Positions 49,876 through 58,394 are shown, counted from the stretch's first letter. The stretch is DNA of 64,000 bases from an uncultured Chitinophagaceae bacterium (GCA_903895845.1 CAITVK010000055.1:1-64000), one strand, 5' to 3'. Program-made: numbers and translations. The notes: generated from the letters alone by a model not told the origin.

Positions 49876-50541
49876 TTACGGCACGTTTATGTATTTATGC
49901 AACTGCAAACTAAGTTCCCACTTAGGATTTTGTTTTATATAATCAACTATTAATGGAGTTACAGTTGCTGCTTTATCCCATTCTGGTTGAAGGTAAAGTT
50001 TGCAGGAAGCAGGCACTTGTGCTGCATAAGTCTCCGCCCATTCGAAATCGTGCTTATTAAATACCACAACCTTTAGCTCATTTGCAAAAGGGACTACTTC
50101 TGGCAGGGGAGCTTTAAATTTTTTAGGAGATAAACAGATCCAATCCCAATTTCCACTCAATGGCGAGGAACCAGATGTTTCAATATTTGTTCTGAAGCCT
50201 TTGGCTTTAAGTTCAGCAGTTAATTCATCAAGGTTATGCATTAATGGTTCTCCTCCCGTAATGACTGCAATTAAGCCGTTAACCGTTAATCGTTGATTGT
50301 TGTCCGCTGTCGGTTGACGGTCAACGGTCAACGGTAAACTTCCTAATGCATCCTCCACAATATGCTCTACAGTATATTGCGGGTGCTTGGTTGCATCCCA
50401 ACTATCTTTAACGTCGCACCAAACACAGCCTACATCACAGCCACCCAACCTGATAAAATAGGCAGCACTTCCCTGATAGTAGCCTTCACCTTGTATGGTG
50501 TAGAAACTTTCCATCACCGGAAGTGTATTTGTATTTATCAT
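49876..50541 (-). CDS. queE: 7-carboxy-7-deazaguanine synthase (radical SAM)
   Basis: ESFYTIQGEGYYQGSAAYFIRLGGCDVGCVWCDVKDSWD; VITGGEPLMHNLDELT. Confidence 0.95.
   Translation of the reverse strand: MINTNTLPVMESFYTIQGEGYYQGSAAYFIRLGGCDVGCVWCDVKDSWDATKHPQYTVEHIVEDALGSLPLTVDRQPTADNNQRLTVNGLIAVITGGEPLMHNLDELTAELKAKGFRTNIETSGSSPLSGNWDWICLSPKKFKAPLPEVVPFANELKVVVFNKHDFEWAETYAAQVPASCKLYLQPEWDKAATVTPLIVDYIKQNPKWELSLQLHKYINVP
50275..50337. repeat. GTTGACCGT-family palindromic element inside queE
   Basis: ccgttaaccgttaatcgttgattg ... cggttgacggtcaacggtcaacgg; encodes PLTVDRQPTADNNQRLTVNG. Confidence 0.8.
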
Positions 50542-50567
50542 GATTGAATTTTACTTTTTACTTACAA

Positions 50568-51857
50568 CTATGCCTCGAACTCGTAGCCAATATCCTTTCT
50601 GTAATTGATTCCCTCAAAATGAATATCCTTTAGTATAGAAATAGATTGTTCCACCGCTTCCTTAATGCTGTTTCCCTTGCTCGTTACCGTCAAAACGCGT
50701 CCCCCATTTGTTACAATAGTGTTCTCATTTTGTTTGGTGCCTGCCTGAAACAATAAAGAACTTGCAGGCAAAGGGTTTGCTAATCCAGTAATAGGGATAT
50801 TCTTTTTATAATCTCCCGGATAACCACCACTCACTGCCACCACAGTTGCAAAATAGCCATCGGCAAAGTTAATATTGGCATCTTCCAGCGTTCCATTGTC
50901 CATTGCGGCAAAAAGACTGAGCAAATCTGTCTCTAATCTAGGCATTACAACTTCTGTTTCGGGATCTCCCATGCGACAATTGTATTCTATTACCTCAGGG
51001 TTACCTTCTACATTCATCAATCCAAAAAAGATAAAGCCATTATACACCAATCCCTCTTTTGCAAGCCCTTTCACAGTTGGGGCAATGATTCTTTCTTCTA
51101 CTTTTTGCATAAATGCATCATCCATAAATGGTACCGGTGTCACACAACCCATTCCGCCTGTATTTAAACCCGTATCTCCTTCACCAATCCTTTTATAGTC
51201 TTTAGCATGACCAATCACTTGATAATCCACGCCATTAGTCAATACAAAAACACTTACTTCTATTCCTTTCAGAAAGGCTTCAATCACTACTTTACTACTT
51301 GCCTTACCAAATTGCTGGTTGATAATCATCTCTTCAAAAACCTGCAAGGCATCTTCGTGGGTCTCACTGATTACAACTCCCTTTCCTGCTGCCAATCCGT
51401 CGGCTTTTAGTACAATCGGCAGGTTATGTTGTTTGATATAGGCTTTTCCTTCCTCAAAATTCTCTTTTGTAAACTCAGCATACGCAGCGGTAGGTATATT
51501 GTTGCGGTTCATAAACTTCTTTGAGAAAGCCTTACTTCCTTCCAACTGAGCCGCTTCTTTAGATGGGCCAACCACAAACCCTTTCCAACCGTTTTCTGTC
51601 TTAGCACGCTCCATGAAATCGTAGATTCCATTCACCAATGGTTCTTCGGGGCCAACTACCAATACATCTATCTTATTCGTCAGACAAAAAGCCTTTATCC
51701 CTTCAAAATCGTGCGTGCCGATGTTTACTAATGTGCCTAAGGACGCCATTCCGGGGTTTCCGGGGGCTATAAATAACTGATTGCAGTGATGGCTTTGGGC
51801 TATCTTCCATGCGAGTGCGTGTTCTCGTCCACCGCTTCCCAATATTAATGTATTCAT
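50568..51857 (-). CDS. purD: Phosphoribosylamine-glycine ligase
   Basis: LILGSGGREHALAWKIAQS; FIAPGNPGMASLG; VGPEEPLVNG; LKADGLAAGKGVVI; NTGGMGCVTPVPF; EYNCRMGDPETEVVMPRL. Confidence 0.97.
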   Translation of the reverse strand: MNTLILGSGGREHALAWKIAQSHHCNQLFIAPGNPGMASLGTLVNIGTHDFEGIKAFCLTNKIDVLVVGPEEPLVNGIYDFMERAKTENGWKGFVVGPSKEAAQLEGSKAFSKKFMNRNNIPTAAYAEFTKENFEEGKAYIKQHNLPIVLKADGLAAGKGVVISETHEDALQVFEEMIINQQFGKASSKVVIEAFLKGIEVSVFVLTNGVDYQVIGHAKDYKRIGEGDTGLNTGGMGCVTPVPFMDDAFMQKVEERIIAPTVKGLAKEGLVYNGFIFFGLMNVEGNPEVIEYNCRMGDPETEVVMPRLETDLLSLFAAMDNGTLEDANINFADGYFATVVAVSGGYPGDYKKNIPITGLANPLPASSLLFQAGTKQNENTIVTNGGRVLTVTSKGNSIKEAVEQSISILKDIHFEGINYRKDIGYEFEA

Positions 51858-52062
51858 TCCTAAATGCCGTTTTTATTGTGGCTGCGAATGTACGTGAAAC
51901 CAAAGGAAATGACTAGTGGATGCTAGTGAATACCCTTGTCTTTTGTAACTATAAAACAATTTGGGTTGTAATTTTTATCTTATCTTAATGTTCAAATAAA
52001 TAAAACAATACTTATTTATCATTATTTTGCAACTCCCCATACTGCTTAAATACAACTAAATA

Positions 52063-52437
52063 ATGAAAAAATTACTGGTACTCATACTCTGCTTGTCATT
52101 TAAAATTGCCTTTTTACAGGCGCAAACGCCAGAGCCTACGTTTATAAACAGCGATAAAGGATTGAAAAAAGAGGAAATCCTCAGGCTTGAAATGAAAGAC
52201 GACCTCAAGATATACGACAAGCGTTTCGATTCTGTGGTCTTGATTCAAAAAGAGTTTCAAGCGAAGATTAAAGTGGTTCATTTCGATAAAAAATTAACCG
52301 AAGACATCCGACAAAAGCGCGAAAAAGACTTAAATGATTTGAAAAGAAGGAGATTGCGTGCAGCTGGTCTTGATGATGCTGAGATAAAACGGGTGGAGGA
52401 CTATTTTCTACACAGAGAAAGACAACCGCAACGATAA
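52063..52437 (+). CDS. Small secreted hypothetical protein
   Basis: Signal peptide LLVLILCLSFKIAFLQAQ; charged mature part. Confidence 0.55.
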   Translation: MKKLLVLILCLSFKIAFLQAQTPEPTFINSDKGLKKEEILRLEMKDDLKIYDKRFDSVVLIQKEFQAKIKVVHFDKKLTEDIRQKREKDLNDLKRRRLRAAGLDDAEIKRVEDYFLHRERQPQR

Positions 52438-52538
52438 ATTGCCCAATTGGTTGCCACTAGTTACGCTAAATATTACTAGCTAAGCAAATTTGTATTTATT
52501 AATTTTATTAGTGGCTAACAATTAAACTAGGCAGATAA

Positions 52539-53624
52539 TTAGTTGCCCCTACTCAATATCTTGGTAAACCTTTTTACGTCAGCGAGTGGGTTTATCAGTG
52601 CATTATTCAGTATATTTTCTGATAATTGATGGGCAAAGTAGGGTGCCAACGAACATCCTTTTGTACCCATACCATTCAAGATGCCCATATTGGGATGTAC
52701 GGGATGAAATCCTACAAAAGGTCTCCGCTCCATGTTGGCAGGACGTTCTGCCGCAATATGATCGACTATCTTATACGGTAATTTAATCCAGAACTTAAGC
52801 AATTCTTCCACTTTTTGCCTGAAAGCAGTGCTTGGTAACAGGTCTTTAAAGTCCCATTCGTAAGTGGACCCTACCCACCACAAATTTTCTTTCCATGGCA
52901 CCAGGCTTAGACCTTGCTTAAAGATGTTGGTACGTGGAAGTCCGTCAATTTCTACGATAACTGCCTCACCTTTATTCTTTGCATAGGGCAATAGATTGAA
53001 AAACGGACTGTCGAAACCCTTCGTTCCGTCGCAGAAAATGACTTTTTGGGCAGATACGTTTTTATAAGTCGTAAGGGGTAAGTCGTAAGGAGTAAGTGAG
53101 GAATTGGGAGTCGTTAGTTGATTCAAATCAAACGTTTCCTCCCACAAACTACCGTTTTCTATTAGTTTTTCGCGCCATCCATTCAATAGCAAGTGTACAT
53201 CTATCAGGTAACACGGGTTTATTTCGCCGGCACCGAAGTTGAAATTAAAATATTCTTTTAAGCCCTGTTCATTTGCTGGATAGCGCAGATATTTTTCCTC
53301 TACGGGCTGCCTTTCTGCAAAAGCGAGTTTCATTTGTGGGGTAGGATGGAAATCTATGATGTTCTTCTGACTAATCAGTTCTATCCCAATATCATTGCCC
53401 AGATTGGTGTATGCCTCCAAAGCAAAGGGAAGTAAAATATCTATCATCCAGGTACTCACAATCCGCCTTCCGGTTACAGGATTGATGACGCCGCTTGCAA
53501 CTTTGGAGGCAGTATAGGGTTGTACATCGTTTATAACCAATACCTTCTTGCCTGCCTTTAATAAGTTCCAACTTAAAAAGCTTCCAGATAAACCCTGACC
53601 AACTATTATATAGTCTACTTCCAT
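52539..53624 (-). CDS. FAD-dependent oxidoreductase (DAO-like)
   Basis: DYIIVGQGLSGSFLSWNLLKAGKKVLVI; SGVINPVTGRR; NMGILNGMGTKGCSLAPYFA. Confidence 0.85.
   Translation of the reverse strand: MEVDYIIVGQGLSGSFLSWNLLKAGKKVLVINDVQPYTASKVASGVINPVTGRRIVSTWMIDILLPFALEAYTNLGNDIGIELISQKNIIDFHPTPQMKLAFAERQPVEEKYLRYPANEQGLKEYFNFNFGAGEINPCYLIDVHLLLNGWREKLIENGSLWEETFDLNQLTTPNSSLTPYDLPLTTYKNVSAQKVIFCDGTKGFDSPFFNLLPYAKNKGEAVIVEIDGLPRTNIFKQGLSLVPWKENLWWVGSTYEWDFKDLLPSTAFRQKVEELLKFWIKLPYKIVDHIAAERPANMERRPFVGFHPVHPNMGILNGMGTKGCSLAPYFAHQLSENILNNALINPLADVKRFTKILSRGN
53060..53121. repeat. TAAGTCGTAAG-family repeat inside the FAD oxidoreductase gene
   Basis: tttataagtcgtaaggggtaagtcgtaaggagtaagtgaggaattgggagtcgttag; encodes LTTPNSSLTPYDLPLTTYK. 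Confidence 0.7.
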
Positions 53625-53719
53625 AGTGTGTGCAAAGAAACGCTTCGTGTGTAATAAATAGGATGATTTATGTCAAACTAACTGCTTCAAACTCAAAGTC
53701 CGCTCAAAATTCTTCAATT

Positions 53720-53789
53720 AGATTTCTCCTATCGTCGAAATGACGGGTCGATTGATTGTTCGGACGTCATTTCGAGGCACGAGAAATCT
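53720..53789. repeat. AGATTTCTC...CGAAATGACG inverted-repeat element (copy 1)
   Basis: agatttctcctatcgtcgaaatgacg ... cgtcatttcgaggcacgagaaatct, short loop. Confidence 0.85.
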
Positions 53790-53861
53790 ATTTTACCCTG
53801 TTAGCATTGTTCTTTTTATTTACTGCTTGGCAGTTATATTTGCCGGAAATTGTAGACAAAT

Positions 53862-55133
53862 ATGTTACAGGTAAGTGTGCTGAAAAGTAACCCTGATTGG
53901 GTGAAAGAACGATTGAGTGTTAAGAATTTTAAACAAATAGACCTCGTAGACGCTATCGTGGCATTGGACGACGAGCGTAAATCTATCCAGGTCGGTTACG
54001 ATAATGCGCAGGCGGGCATCAATTCTTTGTCTAAAGAAATAGGCAAATCGATGTCTTCTGGATTGATTGACCAAGCAAATGCGTTTAAAAAGCAAGTAGC
54101 TGAATTTAAAGAACAAGCGGCTGCCTGCTCCGAAAAACTAGCGCTAGTAGAGAAGGAGTTATATGAAGCACTGGTTCAGCTACCCAATTTGCCTGCAAAA
54201 GAAGTTCCGTTGGGCAAAACCCCCGAAGAGAATGTGGTGGTGAGAGAAGGGGGTACTATTCCCGCTTTGTATGATGGCGCGGTGGAGCATTGGCACCTGC
54301 TTGACAAGTATAAATTGGTGAATTTTGAGTTAGGCAACAAGATTACGGGTAGCGGATTCCCGGTTTATACTGGAAAGGGTGCAAAGCTACAGCGTAGTTT
54401 GGTGCAATACTTTCTGGACTTCAATACCGATGCAGGTTATCTGGAATACCTGCCTCCTTTTATGGTCAACGAACAAAGTGCTTTTGCTACCGGGCAACTT
54501 CCCGATAAAGAAGGGCAGATGTACCACGTGACCGAAGACAAATTATACCTCATTCCTACCGCGGAAGTGCCTGTGACCAACGTGTATAGGGATACTATTT
54601 TGAAGGAAGACGAATTGCCCGTAAAAATGACCGCTTATAGTCCATGTTTCCGTAGGGAAGCAGGTAGTTATGGTAAAGATGTTCGCGGATTAAACAGGGT
54701 TCATCAATTTGAGAAGGTAGAGATCATTCAAATTGTGCATCCCGATAAAAGTTATGAAGTATTGGATGAAATGGTTGCCCATGTGGAGCGTCTACTAAAT
54801 AGTTTGCAGTTGCCGTATCGCATTTTGCGTTTATGTGGTGGCGATATGGGTTTTGCGAGTGCCATTACCTACGACTTTGAAGTGTATAGCGCTGCACAAA
54901 AACGCTGGTTGGAGGTGAGTAGCGTGAGTAACTTCGAAAATTTTCAGACAAACCGTATGAAGTGTCGCTTTAAAGATGGCAATAGCAAAACGCAGCTGGC
55001 ACATAGCCTCAATGGAAGCTCGTTGGCATTGCCCCGTATTGTAGCTTGCCTGTTAGAAAATAACCAAACCGCAGAAGGGGTAGTACTTCCACAAGTATTA
55101 CATAGATATTTTGGAGGAGAAGTGATTAATTAG
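53862..55133 (+). CDS. serS: Seryl-tRNA synthetase
   Basis: LTAYSPCFRREAGSYGKDVRGLNRVHQFEKVEI-type motif; EVSSVSNFENFQTNRMKCRFK; LAHSLNGSSLALPRIVACLLENNQ. Confidence 0.97.
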   Translation: MLQVSVLKSNPDWVKERLSVKNFKQIDLVDAIVALDDERKSIQVGYDNAQAGINSLSKEIGKSMSSGLIDQANAFKKQVAEFKEQAAACSEKLALVEKELYEALVQLPNLPAKEVPLGKTPEENVVVREGGTIPALYDGAVEHWHLLDKYKLVNFELGNKITGSGFPVYTGKGAKLQRSLVQYFLDFNTDAGYLEYLPPFMVNEQSAFATGQLPDKEGQMYHVTEDKLYLIPTAEVPVTNVYRDTILKEDELPVKMTAYSPCFRREAGSYGKDVRGLNRVHQFEKVEIIQIVHPDKSYEVLDEMVAHVERLLNSLQLPYRILRLCGGDMGFASAITYDFEVYSAAQKRWLEVSSVSNFENFQTNRMKCRFKDGNSKTQLAHSLNGSSLALPRIVACLLENNQTAEGVVLPQVLHRYFGGEVIN

Positions 55134-55200
55134 GCATAAGAAATAAGTCGTAAGCCGTAAGTCATAAGTCTTAAGGCAAAAGAAAAGAGTTGGAAGCCGT

Positions 55201-55346
55201 AAGTCATAAGTCGTAAGGCATAAGAGATAGGACATAAGTCAAAAGAAATAAAACGTAGTTAAAAAAATAAGCATTACTCATTGATAGTAATGCTTATTTT
55301 TTTTCTCCCTACTTCTTATGTCCTGATACTTACGACTTATGACTTA
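55201..55346. repeat. Direct-repeat element copy 1 containing a terminator hairpin within outer inverted arms
   Basis: Matches 55901-56046 at offset exactly 700 with about 3 mismatches counted by eye. Confidence 0.9.
55264..55304. terminator. Hairpin AATAAGCATTACTcattgatAGTAATGCTTATTTTTTTT downstream of serS
   Basis: Inverted repeat followed by T run. Confidence 0.8.
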
Positions 55347-55357
55347 CAACTTAAGAC

Positions 55358-55807
55358 TCATTCCTTACAACGTACAACTTTCTTAGCTTTTTTCATACTC
55401 AATTGTGCACCTTCTGGGTGTTCTGGGTTAACAATCAGTTCTTGTCGTCGAGGGTGTATCATCACATCCATTTCTTCCATTGGAATTGCGCCTAAGAGTG
55501 GCTCAAGGTTGCCAGGTAGCACCATTGCGCTACAAATGGCGGTTCTGTTTGCAAACTTCACCAATATTGGACCCACAACATCATACTCATTTATCCTTCC
55601 ATCAGCCAAAATTGCCTTTCGCTTTTCAATAAATGTTAGTCCCAATTGCTCTTGTAGCGATTCGTTGATGGCCATTTCATAAGCACCACTGTCCACCATC
55701 ATTTCAATCTTAACTTCCCTAATTTCTTCTTCACCAATCAGGTTTCGTTTTGCCATTCCCATGTCCACTGCATTAATCAACGTTATTTCTGCATACACTA
55801 ATCCCAT
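55358..55807 (-). CDS. Clan AA (retropepsin-like) aspartic protease-like protein
   Basis: EMMVDSGAYEMAINESLQEQLGL (D-S-G motif); PLLGAIPMEEMDVMIHPRRQELIVNPEHP. Confidence 0.75.
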   Translation of the reverse strand: MGLVYAEITLINAVDMGMAKRNLIGEEEIREVKIEMMVDSGAYEMAINESLQEQLGLTFIEKRKAILADGRINEYDVVGPILVKFANRTAICSAMVLPGNLEPLLGAIPMEEMDVMIHPRRQELIVNPEHPEGAQLSMKKAKKVVRCKE

Positions 55808-55900
55808 AATTTCTATTTGTGTAAATATAGCACAAGTATTTTGGGAGAGGGGCTATTAGTTTTAGGAAAAGGAAACGAGTTGTAAGTGGTAAGTCATAAG

Positions 55901-56046
55901 TGGTAAGGCATAAGAGATAGGACATAAGTCAAAAGAAATAAAACGTAGTTAAAGAAATAAGCATTACTCATTGATAGTAATGCTTATTTTTTTTGTCCCT
56001 ACTTCTTATGTCCTGATACTTACGACTTATGACTTAATCTTTATAG
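55901..56046. repeat. Direct-repeat element copy 2
   Basis: Near-identical to 55201-55346, same orientation. Confidence 0.9.
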
Positions 56047-56061
56047 GGATTGTTGTTTTGT

Positions 56062-56172
56062 GACGTCATTTCGAGGCACGAGAAATCTCATTTTGATTAA
56101 ATACTATTGGTGCATACCAAAAACCGCTTGCAGTATTTCGGTTAGATTTCTCCTATCGTCGAAATGACGGGT
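56062..56172. repeat. AGATTTCTC/CGAAATGACG element copy 2 with arms in inside-out order
   Basis: gacgtcatttcgaggcacgagaaatct ... agatttctcctatcgtcgaaatgacgg. Confidence 0.8.
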
Positions 56173-56300
56173 AGATGGTGCAGATTGCGGTAAATTCTTA
56201 AAATAAGCGATTGATAATTATTCATTATCCATTGTCAATTATCAATTCCTTCCCCTTATTGCGCAATTTCAATGTTTCATTATCCAATAACTATTGCTTG

Positions 56301-56550
56301 TTGCCCATATCTTCTGTAAGTTGCCCAAAAACTTTGTAAGTTGTCCAAAAAAACTGCATGTTGCCCAATATCTATAACAAGTTGTCCGATATCGCCTCGC
56401 TTTTGGGCAAATAGCAGCAGAAAATGCCCAACTTGTCATAGATATTGGCTAGAATACAGTAGAAATGGGCAACTTGTACTAGATATTGGACAACTTGCAA
56501 TAGATATCGGACAACTTGTTATAGATATTGGGCAACATGCAGTTTTTTGG
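56301..56550. repeat. Array E: 20/21-bp units in two opposed blocks, with a 46-bp perfect inverted repeat
   Basis: TTGCCC/TTGTCC at 56301, 56321, 56341, 56361, 56382; opposed GGGCAA/GGACAA at 56467, 56488, 56509, 56530; 56348-56393 is the reverse complement of 56503-56548. Confidence 0.9.
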
Positions 56551-56625
56551 GGGGTAAATGAGAAAGAAAAAGGAGGGATTTTGACAGGTTGTCATACATT
56601 TGAAATCGTAAAAGCACCATGAAAT

Positions 56626-57399
56626 ATGAAAAACATTCTTTTTAAACTGATTTTTGGCTTGTTTATATGCAGCAATTGTGTATTTGGGCAGGATAGTAGT
56701 AAGAAAACGACTGCGAATATTGATTCGGTGAATCTTATTAAGTATAAGAGAAATGAATATCATGGGGATATCATGAGGATGGCACCAATAAGGAGAGATT
56801 CTATTCCACCTTATAGCAGAATTTGTGGACCAAGTAGAGCAAGCGTTATATCAAATACTCCTTTATCTGTTTTACCAATTGAAAATTATAAGCAACATCT
56901 AGCGAAGGTTGATTCTATAAAGCCAATCGATACTACTTTGATTCATATTAAGCAACAAGATACATCAACCTATAATCCAAACATCAGAGTTTGTGCGCCA
57001 AGTAGAGCAGGCGTTATGTCTGCTGAGCCTCTTTATGTTTTGAAAAATGATAATAGGATTTTGCGAGACGGAATTGTTAACATACCCCCCTTGTCGATAA
57101 CATCAATTTATGTACTGAAAGATGCCAACACTACTGCAAAATATGGCAGTCGTGGAGCCAATGGTGTTATAGTAATCACGCTGAATGAAGACTCTGTTTT
57201 CTTATCGGTAGAGAAACTATTGAGCGCATATAAAGTTCCAAAGCGTTATAGTACGCTTCCGCTGTATGTTAATCATAAACTCATTCCCAAGGAACAGTTA
57301 TTGCTCCAAAAAAGCAGTGTAACGGATGTTAAGATAGCAGAAGAATTAGAAAATGGATTGAAGGAAAAGCATATTGAGGTTACAACGACGGGGAAGTGA
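56626..57399 (+). CDS. Secreted protein with TonB-dependent-receptor plug-like segment
   Basis: Signal peptide; SITSIYVLKDANTTAKYGSRGANGVIVITLNED (plug-domain motif). Confidence 0.65.
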   Translation: MKNILFKLIFGLFICSNCVFGQDSSKKTTANIDSVNLIKYKRNEYHGDIMRMAPIRRDSIPPYSRICGPSRASVISNTPLSVLPIENYKQHLAKVDSIKPIDTTLIHIKQQDTSTYNPNIRVCAPSRAGVMSAEPLYVLKNDNRILRDGIVNIPPLSITSIYVLKDANTTAKYGSRGANGVIVITLNEDSVFLSVEKLLSAYKVPKRYSTLPLYVNHKLIPKEQLLLQKSSVTDVKIAEELENGLKEKHIEVTTTGK

Positions 57400-57470
57400 T
57401 AGGGAAAACATTCTTTTAGCATTTCTATTTAGATAACGGTATATTTACAGAAATAAATTCATTATTTATC

Positions 57471-57725
57471 ATGCAAAGACGCTCCACTGCACAGGCCGTT
57501 ATCTCTTTAATAGAGAAATTGCCACCGCCCGACAAAAAATTGGTGATGGAATGGCTTACCAAGAGCAATATGCCAGCAGAAACAAAACCACAAGTGGAAT
57601 CCGATGAAGCTTTCTGGCATAAAGTGAGCCTTCAATCGATGAATCAGGTATGGGAAAATGCAGATGAAGACATTTGGGACGACATCTATCAACAACAAAA
57701 AGAAAAAATTAACACAGGAAAATGA
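57471..57725 (+). CDS. Small hypothetical protein
   Basis: 84-aa ORF MQRRSTAQAVISLIEKLPPPDKKLVMEWL. Confidence 0.4.
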   Translation: MQRRSTAQAVISLIEKLPPPDKKLVMEWLTKSNMPAETKPQVESDEAFWHKVSLQSMNQVWENADEDIWDDIYQQQKEKINTGK

Positions 57726-57747
57726 GTACTCAGTCGCAATTCCTACA

Positions 57748-58386
57748 CTATAACAACGCATCCACCGCCGCTATCGCCTTCTGCAAACGTTCGTCGTAAT
57801 TTCCACTGATATCTACCCAAGGAACGGGCTGATTTTGCAATATTTCCTTATAAATACCATACAATTCCTTACGAGGGCCTTCGTCGGGATATTCCCGCAA
57901 CTCATCACGCACCCAAGGCAAGTCGATGTTGCATAAAAGATATAAGTCGTACTTCCTTTGCGCAATCTGTTCATATATATAAGGATGACACTTGCCAAAA
58001 ACATATTCACACCAAACTTTCATCACATACATGTCGGTGTCGATGAAGAGAAGGGGGGAGGAAGCAGTTGACCGTTGACCGTTGACCGTTAACCGTTGAC
58101 CGCTTTCCGTTAACCGAAGGTCGTTTACAATCGGTTTCGCTTCAATATCGGTTGACGGTAAACGGTTAACGGTTGACAATGTGTGCCTCTCCTCCAACTC
58201 CACCTGCCCTTTTGCTATTGTCAGTAGGTCTTCAAAAGTATAGGCTTTGCCATGAATAGTTAAATACTCGCGGGCATATTCTGCACACCATTCTGTTTTG
58301 TAGTGTTGCGCCAATAGCTGTGTAAGCGTACTTTTTCCAGTAGATTCGGGACCAATGACGACTATTTTCTTGAGTTGTTTATCCAT
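57748..58386 (-). CDS. NadR-like AAA ATPase / nicotinamide riboside kinase-like protein
   Basis: KKIVVIGPESTGKSTLTQLLAQHYKTEWCAEYAREYL; LLFIDTDMYVMKVWCEYVFG; adjacent to pnuC. Confidence 0.88.
   Translation of the reverse strand: MDKQLKKIVVIGPESTGKSTLTQLLAQHYKTEWCAEYAREYLTIHGKAYTFEDLLTIAKGQVELEERHTLSTVNRLPSTDIEAKPIVNDLRLTESGQRLTVNGQRSTASSPLLFIDTDMYVMKVWCEYVFGKCHPYIYEQIAQRKYDLYLLCNIDLPWVRDELREYPDEGPRKELYGIYKEILQNQPVPWVDISGNYDERLQKAIAAVDALL
58066..58178. repeat. GTTGACCGT-family palindromic element inside the NadR-like gene
   Basis: gttgaccgttgaccgttgaccgttaaccgttgaccg ... cggttgacggtaaacggttaacggttgac; encodes LSTVNRLPSTD...RLTVNGQRST. Confidence 0.85.
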
Positions 58387-58394
58387 ATTGACTA

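Noticed and set aside
55281-55682. 133-aa plus-strand ORF opposite the aspartic protease gene
   Set aside because: Antisense to a better-supported CDS and starts inside the repeat element.
56341-56622. 93-aa Cys-rich ORF over array E
   Set aside because: Translation of the repeat units; no supporting signal.
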